64,000 nt of DNA from Plazaster borealis (taxonomy: Eukaryota; Echinodermata; Asteroidea; Forcipulatida; Labidiasteridae): positions 31,582,234 to 31,646,233 of the forward strand of contig CM037472.1 of assembly GCA_021014325.1 (NCBI GenBank), read 5' to 3'. The translations under genes were made by a program, and so were the position numbers. The notes below the pieces were generated by a model. The model saw only the letters and a program-made list of their open reading frames with translations, made no database searches and was not told where the DNA came from. Shown here piece after piece: positions 35,605-46,680 of the stretch (positions within the stretch are counted from its first letter, which is position 1; each line of letters begins with the position of its first letter).

Positions 35605-36962
35605 TTGAAACCCCATTTAATAACACCAGGTATAATGATAACATGAATGTCAGTTGGGCAAAATTCTTCATTGTTTAAAAGTAACCGGAAACAGAGGTTA
35701 AGTCTTACTCTGGGGTTTTCTCTGTTGATTTGTTAAATTGATTTTACTTTCACATATTTCATCGCTAAATTTGACTTTCCCAACGATAGGATATAATTTG
35801 TATAGCCATAAACTGCGTAACACTAGTGTTAGAAACAGAATGGAGACACGTAAGACTCAAAATGGTTAGGACCAACTTGGTCCCAGAAATCTAAAGATGT
35901 GCGAGACTGCTACAGTCTATTGCATTCAGAAGTTTTCCTGTGGAATTTCCATTCAAAGTTGGATTTTGTTCATCTACTGAAATATAAAATTCACAAGCAA
36001 TGAGGAAGTTGATAGTGAAGTTTACCTATGCATTGGCCAAATTGTAACAATGCTCTGGGTATGCATGTGTGTAAGCACAAACAGCAACATCTAAGTACAC
36101 GTAGCGCTGAAATGCTAACATACTTGGCCCATTGATCAAGAGGTGATCAGAAACTGCACTGGCAATAACCCCCCAATAAATCATACATAGATTGAAAAAC
36201 ATCTTTCAAACTCAAAACTGACAAACTACCGTCAGTGAAGCGAGCGGCATGGCTTACTTGTCGTGTGGAAGTTGTACCAGCTAAACCATTTACATATGAC
36301 CCAAAGATATATATACACACCCTCTATAACCTATGACAACATAGCGAGCAAGCCATATGCGTTCGCCCTCTATGTCAAAGGTCAAATCATCCAGACAGAT
36401 CATGAACTTGGGGTCAACCATCCCTAACATTCAGTGTTGTAGTTTAGACGCTAGCCATTTTGCAGTGCTAAGCTTTTTACCTGTGGGGGATGTTACACAA
36501 CGACCATGGTGAACGTATTTTAAACACGATTCTTCAGACTAGACAAGGTTTTATTTGGCGGTGGGGTTAAATGGCGCAGCCCAGTTCACATCATTGCCTA
36601 AATTATTACAAGTTTAAAAAAATATAATAATAAAAATTGGATTGGGCTGCGTATGATTTTATCTCCATGTACGTGTATATACATGTACATATACACTGTT
36701 TATGTATACAGTATGTTCATAATTACTATCTAAGCTTATGTTCCAAAACATAAAGAAATGTTCTGTAGGGTATGCTTGCATTTGAAGTGAAGTTGGGTAG
36801 TATATAATACGTTTTGGTCCCATTTCAAATGTGCAGTTTCACTCCTAAGTAATTTTGGACGATATAGTTCAATTTTGAGGAACTTAAAAAGGGGCAAGTG
36901 AAAATTGTATTTGTATACATTGCTTGCACAAATGTTTACATTTTTTTGATAACCTTAGTATT
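35605..36962. other. BCL11 intron, no gene seen
   Basis: No supported frame or structured element. An ACATGTAC-rich patch (GTACGTGTATATACATGTAC) lies near 36669-36690. Confidence 0.5.
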
Positions 36963-37407
36963 TTAAAGGTATTATACAGGATTGGTAGAGCTGACAAAAT
37001 AGTCACAGACACTGTTCATGTTTTGTGTGATCAACCATATACATGAAATAACAGACCTTTGAATCATTGTTTTATTTTTTGTCTAAAATATGAAGTTCAT
37101 ACTAGAACCAATTTTTCTGTGAAATATTTCCCTCCGAAACGTAGTCATATTCAAGAAAACTGTATCTGAAAACCTTTTAAAAAATGCAACAGCTGATTTC
37201 GGTTGTTACAACCGAAATTAAAGACATTGTGTTTGCATGCTGAAAATTGTGCCTGGTTTTTCTCCATCATTTTCTCCTGACTAACACAACAGATTAAGCC
37301 CAAATTTTCACAGGCTTGTTACTTCATGTATTGGTTGATCACACAAAACATGAACACTGTCTGCGACTATTTTGTCAGCTCTACCAATGCTGTATAATAC
37401 ATTTTAA
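36963..37407. repeat. TTAA MITE with long terminal repeats, AGGTATTATACAGG sub-type
   Basis: TTAA (36963-36966), then AGGTATTATACAGGATTGGT and AGAGCTGACAAAATAGTC. The right end has GACTATTTTGTCAGCTCTAC, CAATGCTGTATAATACA and TTAA (37404-37407). The centre is ATTTCGGTTGT-T-ACAACCGAAAT (37196-37218). It shares GCCCAAATTTTCACAGGCTT with the AGGCACTG elements, so it is a distant member of the same superfamily. Confidence 0.85.
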
Positions 37408-37650
37408 TTGAACCTCAAGCGATATACACAGACAGAACATAATGCCCACCTTCATATGGTTACTCAGTTTGCAGATTTGTGTACACAGAGGTCCTGATTG
37501 ATCCACAGTATTCTTTGTGTTATGGCCGTTTACTTTTCCCGACAAATTTAGACTGGAGGGAAATAATTCTGTCGCCATTTTGTGTATAATTATAATCAAT
37601 GACCCCTCAAAAACAAACTCCAGGGTTGTGTACTTTTGTGCCCTAAACGC

Positions 37651-37860
37651 CATGTCACACGAGGCAATTTACAGGCAACCAGTTCAAGGCAATCTCCAAT
37701 AATATAATTAATTCACATTTCAGTTTTCTCATAGTTTTTCTTGGGGATAGTGAGTTACAGCTAGAAGAATGTCTCTTGTGCTGCCGGAGTGTTCCCTGTG
37801 CATACAGTGCAAGTGGTTGCTTTCAAGTTGCCTGAAAAAAATTGCCCTGTGTGATATGAC
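37651..37860. repeat. inverted-repeat element, about 210 bp
   Basis: Left CATGTCACACGAGGCAATTT then ACAGGCAACCAGTT. Right mirror: AGTTGCCTGAAAAAAATTGC then CCTGTGTGATATGAC. MITE-like; single copy in the window as far as I can see. Confidence 0.75.
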
Positions 37861-38330
37861 CTTTATATTGCTTCATTTTGCATTGTTTTTTTTCTTTGGG
37901 GGTAAGGGGGTTTGGGGGTAAAATTGTGGTGTACTTTACACATCTGTGCACATTCCAAGTGTGTAGCCATCCAAAGGCATCCAAGCATGGATGAACCACT
38001 AGACTGGTACTGTATTTGTATGTGAATATTATTGGCTAGTGTGTAAACACCAGACAGTGATAAATGGTCACTTCTAGTAGATCAATGGTTGGGGTTTTTT
38101 ATGTAGAGTGGTCCTCACAAAGTTTCTACCTTGGTAAAGCTGGACCAGTGCAAAGGGTAAAACAAATATTAAAATAATAGCCAACCATGACTGCATGCAT
38201 CATTGACCACAGAGCAAGTGAAATGTATAAAACATCCTCAATTTGAAAAAACTAATATGCAATTCAACTCATCATTCATTTCCATGTTGCTGAAAGATAT
38301 TGTTCCAAGGCTCTCTAGGGTGCGATAATA

Positions 38331-38683
38331 TTAATAATAATAATCGTTTTTTATAAAGCACTTTACACACCCGAAGGGCGTCTCACAGCGCTTCCAACAT
38401 TATTACCCCTGGTCACTGGGCCATTTATTTCATTCCTTAAACCATCTCAGCTCCCTTGGGAGTATACAGCCTGTGCAACAAATATGCGCTACTAAGCTAA
38501 TCAATCACAAGAACCATCTCTGCCCTCACAGGTACCCATTTTACCCCTGGGTGGAGAGAAGCAATTATAGTTACGTGTCTTGCTCAGGGACACTCGTGTC
38601 ACAACCGGGACTCGAACCCACACTCTGCTGAACAGAAACACCAGAGCTTGAGTTCGGTGTTCTTATCCGCTTGGCCACAACAC
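38331..38683 (-). mobile_element. tRNA-Leu-derived SINE, copy 4
   Basis: On the minus strand the head reads GTGTTGTGGCCAAGCGGATA, with CTCAAGCTCTGGTGTTTCTG and GTGGGTTCGAGTCCCGGTT. The body includes GACACGTAACTATAATTGC and GGTAAAATGGGTACCTGTG. The 3' end, at low coordinates, is an ATT repeat (about 38331-38342) after GTGTAAAGTGCTTTATAAA. Confidence 0.85.
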
Positions 38684-38714
38684 CTCGTAGCCTTCGCAGG
38701 TTGTTTAAGATTCA

Positions 38715-39132
38715 ACATGGCTAGAATTTGGGGGGTAAAACCACAAGACTGCAGGGCTTTCAGCTCAAAACACCCAGAACACCCAGCAGGGTGGATATGT
38801 GCGCATTACAAGTCTTATTATTATTAATATTATTAAAATATTTACTGGACCAGAATTTATTTCACAAGACCAGAATCAAAATGAGTTGAACAAGCACTAA
38901 GAGAAGATCTAGATACATGTAGATCTCATTTGTCTTATGTGTAAGCGTACTTTGATACTCAAACAATTGAAATATATTATCAGATTTGTCTATAAAGATA
39001 TTACATAATGAGGTAGCCTATTATTAAATTGAAAAACACAAGGCCGCCGGGCCTGTCCGGTTGTGAGTTTACTGGCCCGATGCTAAAATCACTGGCTTCG
39101 GGCCTGCAGTCCAGTGTTAATTTGAAGCCCTG
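38715..39132 (-). repeat. dispersed repeat with GGGCCAGTAAAC core, copy 3
   Basis: Read on the minus strand it begins CAGGGCTTCAAATTAACACT and carries ATCGGGCCAGTAAACTCAC and GACAGGCCCGGCGGCCTTGT-like sequence. It ends at GCCCTGCAGTCTTGTGG and ACCCCCCAAATTCTAGCC. A short retroposon 3' tail with ATT units (about 38792-38835) appears inserted in it. Confidence 0.6.
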
Positions 39133-39592
39133 TTCACATCTGTCAAAAGGATCAAGTGCAATTTATGACAGATAATTATTGCTCTGATGTGTCCGTGAAA
39201 CTCCTCCACAGGTTTCAGCTGATGAGAGCTGTAACGTTTTAATTGGTCAATCACAGGCTACGAGCAAACATCCACTGGTACTTAATAATCCACTCTGAAG
39301 AGTGAACTTGGAATCAGCTTTAAAATCAAAGGACACCTGACAACGGTAATTGCAGAAAGTAGTAGTCACCTTTGTGGCATCGCATCGCATCGTTGTCCAT
39401 AGAGTACATATGGTGTACCCTAACCTTGGGGTCATTCGTTTTTGAGTCGGCCTGAACTGAGTGCCCTTGTGATTAGACTGAGACAGAATGTCAAGGAATG
39501 ATTTACCTGTAACTCAACCTGTTTGGTGTCTTTTAAATCTCTCACCAGACCCTGCCTTCCAGTTGTTATAATACTAGGTGTATTCAGGTTTA

Positions 39593-39959
39593 TTAAAGGC
39601 ACTGAACATGTTTGGTAATGACTCAAAACAAATATTAGCATAAAAACTTACTTCGTAACAAGCAACGGAGAGCTGTTGATAGTATAAAACATTGTAGGAA
39701 ACGACTCCCTCTGAAGTAACGTAGTTTTTGAGAAAGAGGTAATTTCTCACTAAATTAATAAAAACTTCTTGCAAGAAGTATTTATTCCTATCTGTAAGCA
39801 CACAAACAACAAAGGTGTTTTTTCTTCCATCATTTTCTTGCAGCTTCGATGACCAATTGAGCCCAAATTTTCACAGGCTTGTTATTTATGCATATGTTGG
39901 GATACACCAAGTGAGAACACTGGTCTTTGACAATTACCAAACGTGTTCAGTGCCTTTAA
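39593..39959. repeat. TTAA MITE, AGGCACTG sub-type, complete
   Basis: TTAA (39593-39596), AGGCACTGAACATGTTTGGT at the left, ACCAAACGTGTTCAGTGCCT before TTAA (39956-39959) at the right. The centre is CTTCTTGCAAGAAG. It is highly similar to 32491-32848 and 40916-41266. Confidence 0.9.
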
Positions 39960-40915
39960 GGTTAATTTTTTTAGAAAATGTTTTATACAGTTTTAATCTG
40001 ATTCATAAATCCGAACAACTGTTGACAAAAAAATAAACAAATCAAAGTTCAATTTGGGGGTGAACAAAGACAGAAGAAATAATGGAAGTTAAATGATGGC
40101 GCTGTCAAATTCAGTGACACTTTTTGACTGTTGACTTGAGATACATAAAAATGTAAATGTATTTTGTAAATGTTTTATTAGTGGGGTCCATGGCTTTTTA
40201 TTATGTTCACAACTTTGACATTTTTATTATTGGGGCAGGTTTGGCAAAGATAAAAGGTGACCTAAGGAGCTTTTTTTTACTATTGCTTCAGTATATGTAT
40301 AATATTATGACAGAGTGAGACCACGAGGCTGTTTTTTTTCTTTTCTTTTTTCGTAAGTGTTATTTACATCATTTTGAACGCCAGAAAAAATAATATCAAT
40401 GGCATTTCAAAATTACAGTTGAGATAAGAGTATGATTTTGTGGTCTTGACCATCTGTTAAAAACAAAGCTGTTACAGTTCATGGCAGAATCCCAGCAGAG
40501 AACTTTCCAGCCCGCGCTCTTGTTCTCCTTAGCCTCGGGTGTGTTGCAAGCCAGTAGGGGAGCATCCCCTCTATGACGGTACCTCTCTGCAGTTGGCCAA
40601 AGCCGCCCTGAGTCCTTCGTGAAAGAGCACTCCTGGTGTTGAGTGTCAAAGCGTTGCACTCTTTCCATACTTTACGGACGGCAACACTACACTTGTATTA
40701 TTTCTGACAAGAAAAAAAGGCTCTACGGAGTCGGTGGACAAGTTTGTCAATCATCGGAGAAAAGTGCTGATTGGGATGCACTTTTTGTCGCCCTGTTAAG
40801 TAATTGTGATATAAAGAAAAAAACCTGAACACTTGATCGTATACTCTCTCAAGCAAAAAGAAATTTTTAATATTTCAGCAAACTGTACATATGATTTGCT
40901 TTATTCATCACCCAT

Positions 40916-41266
40916 TTAAAGGTATCGTAGCAATGGCATAAAAATTTACTTGGTAAAAAGCAACGGAGAGCTGTTGATAGTATAAAACATTGTAGGAAAC
41001 GACTCCCTCTGAAGTAACATAGTTTTTGAGAAAGAGGTTATTTTTCACTAAAATAATAAATAACTTCTTGCAAGAAGCCTTTTATTCCTATCTGAAAGCA
41101 CACAAATTTGTACAACAAGGGTGTTTTTTCTTTCATCATTTTCTTGCAACTTCGATGACTAATTGAGCCTAAATTTTCACAGGCTTGTTATTTTATGCTT
41201 ATGTTGGGATACACCAAATGAGAACACTGGTCTTTGACAATTACCAAACGTGTTCAGTGCCTTTAA
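40916..41266. repeat. TTAA MITE, AGGCACTG sub-type, left end shortened
   Basis: TTAA (40916-40919), then an eroded left terminus AGGTATCGTAGCAATGGC lacking the TTTGGTAATTACTC block. The right end ACCAAACGTGTTCAGTGCCT and TTAA (41263-41266) are intact. The interior is nearly identical to 39593-39959, including the phrase GTAGGAAACGACTCCCTCTG. Confidence 0.85.
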
Positions 41267-41616
41267 AGCGGCACATTGCCTTCTAATCTTTCAAAATGTT
41301 GCTGTTTGGAATTACTCCTTAAAGTTTTCAAGATTTGTTCATGCACAAAAACACCTACAGTGTTTTGTAGTTAGTGAGTAGTGATTAAAAAAACACAAAT
41401 TTGCCTCTAACAATACAACCATCGGAACAGTCAAAAATTCGGTTCTACAATAGCAGACCATGTTCTGTCATGAAATTACACAAAAGCCACACAATTTCAA
41501 GGGATATTTATGTGAATCACTTTTCTTTTGAAATATCTTTCCAACCATATTCATTTCAAAACAAATACTTTTTATAGTCCAAAGCGCCCAATCCGAAGGC
41601 ATCATGCCCCTTTAAT

Positions 41617-42038
41617 AAATAGTGGCTTTTAATATAGCACACATATCACTCAGTGACGCTCAAGGCGCTTGAACATTCATTATTTTTCTGCAAGGTATTG
41701 TGAAGCTACGTTTTTGAAGTATTTGACCAATTCCTTTACATAGCACTATTTAATGGTTTACAAGGTGCTGTGACTCGTGCTGGTTTGATGATGCGGATCA
41801 AACCAGGAACACCAGGGCGAACCCCTTCTCTTTACGATAAGTGCACTGGGTTCTTTTACGTGCTTTACACAACACACGGCACCAACGGCTTTACGTCCCA
41901 TCCGAAGGACGCAGCAATAATGGTTAAGTGTCTTACTTAAGGACACAAGTGTCACGACCGGGACTCGAACCCACACTCTGCTGAACAGAAACACCAGAGC
42001 TTGAGTCCGGTGCTCTTATCCACTCGGCCACGACACGC
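41617..42038 (-). mobile_element. tRNA-Leu-derived SINE, copy 5
   Basis: The minus-strand head reads GTGTCGTGGCCGAGTGGATA, then GAGCACCGGACTCAAGCTCT, and GTGGGTTCGAGTCCCGGTC. The body carries AGTGCACTTATCGTAAAGAG and GGGGTTCGCCCTGGTGTTCC. The 3' half shares AAGCGCCTTGAGCGTCACTG-type sequence. It is the best-preserved tRNA-like head in the window. Confidence 0.85.
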
Positions 42039-43557
42039 CATGAGGGAATATTATCATTTTTCTTCGGCTTGCAGTGCCATTCTGACATACTTGTAGAAGA
42101 AATAACGCACAACATAGATATTCCCACCAGCTTTGCACAAAGATTAAGCATAGAATTTAACAATCTATTATTGAACAGGAAAGAAACTGTGTATGAATTA
42201 TGTTCAGATGCTTCCACTCGGATTTTTAATTGAGTTTCTTTTTAACGTGAAATAACATATAACATTTACATTCATGAAATTGAGATAGAAGTTGAAATAA
42301 ACAATAATAGTTTTGAAAAAATAGGACTGATATTAAGAAAATAAATTTAAAAAATTGTATGACTGAGAAACCTTTGTGTATTGGATAGTCTAAAATAAGC
42401 CCTCGCTAGAAGGCATAAGCCTCAATTCCCCCAACCTCAAAATACCTCTGAGAGTGGCGGGAACGGGTGTCTTCTGTTTTGACATTTTATTGACGAGTCT
42501 AGCTCTAGAAGGTTGTCCGTGCGTAGAGAGATGTAGCATATAAAGTACCCACAGAGAACACTCCCACTGATACTGCATTTGCACACAGCCATGTAGATGT
42601 TGTTAGTAAATTTAACATGCGTGTTGTTTTCGTTGGTCTTTGTGGCGTGGGATTTCACCCGCCTATCCATGTTGAAACTGTACTTTACCCGCGCAGCCTT
42701 TAAGGTAAATTATTTGGTGTGAATCCATGAGTCTGCATTTTTTACACTCGTTCAATGTTTAAGTTAGTGGATTTTTATTTATTTATTTTTCCCTCTGCCA
42801 CAACCCAGCGAATCACTTTTTTAATGTTAAGAGAGCAAAAGACCAACTACCTTCTTCCCCCCCCCAAAAAAAAGGAAAGAAATTATCAAAAATCTGGAAC
42901 GAAAGACAAGTATAAAACATTGATAATTAAATACCGTCAGCAACTCCTTGTGAAACTGTCAGGGGAAGTGTGAGGGGCAGAAAATGTAGTTCATAATTTG
43001 AAAAACGTTGGTTAGCTAACAAAATGAAAGTCTACTTCAAATAGAATTTCCGTGCAAGAAAAACATAAAGCTTGCTAACGTACAACTTTCGTTAACTTTG
43101 TGTGTTGGCCTCGGAACTATGCAGCAAATACAGAAGACCTTGTTGATGAATATATAGTGCTACCCTCACTGCCTTTCACGTTTGTGGACCACAATTTGAA
43201 TCGTATATTTAAGCCAGGCGTGATTTGGTTGTTGATCATTTTAATGTTTTCTTAAAGCAGGACTTCTTTTCCGATGGTAGCCCGAACGTTTTTTCATCCT
43301 CTTCTCTAGGGAGGTGCTACGAGGATGAAAGACTAATCTCTTTATCTGTTGCTGTTTTGGGGGTTTTTGTGGGTTTTGGCGGGAAGGGGGGTTGGGGGTT
43401 AGTGGGGGGAGAGACTCTCTCCTCCCTCTCTCTCTCACTCTGGCTTGGGTGATTTTGTGGTGGGATAATACTTCAATCCTAAATCGATGAACAAGTTGAG
43501 TTTGAATTCGCATTCCTAATACTGACCCATCATTTCTTGTTTGTCTTATGTACGCAG
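42039..43557. other. end of BCL11 intron, no gene seen
   Basis: No supported exon. A G-rich stretch at 43360-43420 (minus C-rich) precedes the final exon by about 140 nt. The acceptor region reads TTTCTTGTTTGTCTTATG then TACGCAG at 43551-43557. Confidence 0.55.
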
Positions 43558-45638
43558 ATCCTGAACAGTCCAAGACTTACATTTGCTACTCCTGTAAAGA
43601 TGTGTTTGAAAATGCTGCCAGTCTACTTGAACATGTCCAGTGTGACCACGGGATGCAGATCTACCAGCAGCCCTGGAAGAACAGTGACAGTAACGGTACA
43701 CTATCAGAATGCAGCTCTCGTTGCTCCATGGAGGCCAAGACGTCCCGGAAGACTCACACACCGGAGTCTCCTAACAGCGAAGGGAAGGGTATCCTGCCCA
43801 CATCCTCCTCCTCATCTTCATCAAGCGCAATCCCTCTGCCCCCTCCTCCACTTCAGCCTCCAATACCTTCTGTTTCCATGTCATTGTCACCGTCTGTCGC
43901 AGCTCCTCCGTCAATCCACCCTCCGTTGCTGGTCCACAGCCCCCATGCCCACCTTCCAGTACATTCCCTCGATGGAAATCCACTCTCCATGTTCATGCGA
44001 CCGCCAACAAATGAGCGACACATGTACCACAGTGGGCCTGTCAACCCTGGCTCATGCGTGACACTACGAGAGGTTCTAGCACCGGAACACCCCAATATGA
44101 ACAGCCGTATGATGATGCCGCAAGGCTATGATCATAATTCCCATCACACATTCTCGCCAACCAATCCATCAATTGTGGAAGCCAACATTGACCTGTATTC
44201 ACAGCGACTACGAGAACTAGCAGCAGCGGGTCCGATGATGCATCCCAAAAAGAAGGGGTTCCATTACCCCGTGTTTGCGCCCCGCTTCAAGTCCCCATTC
44301 TCACCCAAAGTGAAAGCCTGCGAGTTTTGCGGGAAGACTTTTAAATTTCAGAGCAACCTGATTGTGCACCGTAGGTCTCACACCGGGGAGAAACCATATA
44401 AATGTCAGCTGTGTGATCACGCTTGCAGTCAGGCCAGCAAGCTAAAACGACATATGAAAACGCATATAAACAAGCCACCATCTACGTTGACGTCACCATC
44501 TTCGGAACAACAAAGCCTGGGAGATGAAGCCAGCGGTGGGGAGACCAGTGCAAGCTCTCTCATTAAAACTGCTGTGGACAGATACATGAGTGAAAGTAAG
44601 TATTCCAGCAAAGATACATCAGTCGATGAGGAAGAGGAGGAGGAGGAAGAAGAAGAAGAAGGTGAAGAGGAGGAGGAGGAGGAGGAAGAGATGGAAGAAA
44701 TCAGTGATGAGGACGAGAATGCTGGCGAAAATTCCTCGGATGCAGAAGGTCCGAGTCAGAATCCCGGGGAGGATCACCATGGAGAGAAAGAGAACCACTC
44801 TTCCCTCTTGAGTGAGGTGATGAAACGCACTGGTCTGAGTGAGATTCAGCAGTACAGTGAGGCTTACCGTCAGGCCATCGCAGAGAGATATGTAAACCGT
44901 CATCGTTCATCAAGAATAGAGGAGCATGGTGCAAGACAAACACCCGACAGACATCCGAATGAACTCGGATCTGGTGAGGAGACTCTGAAAAGCGTCTTGG
45001 CTGGCACCAGCTTCCAAGACCATGAGAAGGAGTCGGCCTACCTTCCGCAATCCCCAACATTGTCACCAAGAAATGCCATGATGGGGTTGGAGCAGGTGAC
45101 CAAGCGTATCAAAATAGAGCCGTCATCTCCAACTTGGGCATCGGAGTCCAGCAGCCTTCCTAGTAAAGACCCTTTCATCCACTCGCCGGGTCAACCCTCG
45201 GAGAGTAGCCCTTCCACAAGTGCCACCAATGGGATACTCTCGAGCTACTACAGCACAAGCAAGCAAGAGAGGGCCTCGCATTCCAGCCCATCTGGCACAC
45301 TGCCATACAGTAGTCTTGGCATGCACAAGTCCCCAAAGCAGATAGCAATGGACCGGCGCAGCGGAACGTGTGAATTCTGCGGCAAAGTATTCAAGAATTG
45401 CAGCAACTTGACGGTGCATCGACGAAGTCACACCGGCGAGAAGCCTTATAAGTGCAAGTTGTGTCCGTATGCCTGTGCCCAGAGTAGTAAGCTGACACGT
45501 CACATGAAGACGCATGGGCACGGTGCAAAGGAAGTCTTTAAGTGTGAGGTATGTGGCATGCCATTCTCGGTTTACAGCACCCTGGAGAAACACATGAAGA
45601 AAAATCATTGGGGTAATATCAGAGGTACCACTCGTTGA
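43558..45638 (+). CDS. BCL11: BCL11-family transcription factor, terminal exon with six zinc fingers
   Basis: This is the terminal coding exon, phase 1, with stop TGA at 45636-45638, giving 692 full codons plus a split Asp. Order: isolated C-X2-C-X12-H-X4-H finger (43584-43649); Ser/Pro-rich spacer; two-finger block from CEFCGKTFKFQSN to HMKTH (44319-44465); nearly unbroken Glu run (44625-44720); SUMO-type motif KRIKIEP (about 45100); three-finger C-terminal block (45369-45608) with CEFCGKVFKNCSN, then CAQSSKLTRHMKTH and a final CEVCGMPFSVYSTLEKHMKK finger. This order and the finger sequences are those of BCL11A/BCL11B, nuclear repressors in neural and blood development whose last fingers bind TGACCA (known in vertebrates). 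With the upstream exon the length (about 827 residues before exon 1) fits vertebrate BCL11A. The invertebrate gene is probably the single ortholog of both paralogs (inference). Confidence 0.95.
44596..44601 (+). other. possible internal splice donor GTAAGT in BCL11 terminal exon
   Basis: GAAA/GTAAGT lies between the two-finger block and the acidic run. Use of it would remove the acidic region and the C-terminal three fingers, giving a short isoform like those known for vertebrate BCL11A. No matching 3' exon was identified, so this is only a site match. Confidence 0.25.
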
Positions 45639-46600
45639 CAACGTCCCAAATGCCACAAAACCATCTCGGTTCTATTCAAGAAAATCCAGATTTGTATGGT
45701 GTCAATTTCCAAAATTAATGCCATACTTAGCTGCACATGAATGAAATCATGTAAAACATCTAAAAGATACACAATATTTTTAATATCTGAGTCGATTAAG
45801 TGGTTACTTTGACTACACTTGGGGCGAGGGTAGGAGGCATGTCTTTTAAAAGACACAAACTAACAAAAAGCACCCAAATTTGAATTGACCAGAATTTGAA
45901 AGAATCCTTCTTTATTTAGGTGAAACTCTTTTGGAATACAGCTATGCACAAAGCGTCCGGAGTTTCTTTAAAGCCATTCTTTTTTATGGTTCTAAAGTTG
46001 GCTTTGTACTACCGCAATTTTGTACTACATCAGAATAAATTAGCGGATATTAGGTGCTTGGTCTGGTTCCTGATTTTTCTATTTGTTCTTGGTGATTATA
46101 TCGGTTTTATCGGTCAATTAAAAAAATTTTTTTTTACTCTTTTAAAATCTTTTAAGGGTACCTTCTGATAAAGAATTAAAACTACAAAATTATTTCTGAT
46201 ATTTTTAAGTTGTGGTTTGGGAAAAACAAATCAACAATAGTTCTGATTTTTCGAGCTCCTTGCACCAAGTCAACAATATTTTGTGAAGCATCGTTTTCCA
46301 CAATGATTTTTTTTCAATATTTTCAAAAGAATTTTGGGATGGATGTTGGATGAAATGATTTTTAGTATCGGACGCGAGTGGAATGTTCATGTGACCATTA
46401 GTGAGTATGTTATTGGTCAAAGTGAGCACGATGCCTCGCTGTAATTGGTCAACACATCAATTTGACAAAAGAGTGTGTGCACCAAATGTAATTTGTTACA
46501 CATTTTTGTTCATCAAGCACAAACACACATAAACTCTTACATATGGCAGTTGCGGGGTACATCCATTGTTCTATTATTCCCTTTACTGAAAAAATTCTCT

Positions 46601-46680
46601 TGTGGGGTACCACTAGAACAAAGAAAACCTTGTGGGGTACCACTAGAACAAAGAAAACCTTGTGGGATAGCATTGTTCCA
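46601..46680 (+). repeat. 30-bp tandem repeat, about 2.5 units
   Basis: Two exact 30-bp units (46601-46630 and 46631-46660) start TGTGGGGTACCACTAGAACA, and a decayed third unit follows. A KpnI-type GGTACC palindrome lies in each unit. Further GGGGTAC and TACCCCG strings flank it (46553, 46690), forming weak inverted pairing. Confidence 0.85.

Noticed and set aside
40396..40668. 90-codon minus-strand frame in a G+C-richer patch inside the BCL11 intron
   Set aside because: Not recognised; no splice sites or conserved motif could be shown.
43548..43557. ATG at 43548 as a translation start of BCL11
   Set aside because: It lies in the intron before the TACGCAG acceptor; the upstream exon joins in phase at 43558.
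43546..45656. Several minus-strand and alternate frames across the BCL11 terminal exon
   Set aside because: Shadows of the BCL11 frame; the zinc-finger frame is unambiguous.
46601..46680. CRISPR-like array
   Set aside because: Units are directly contiguous without spacers, only about 2.5 copies, and the genome is eukaryotic.
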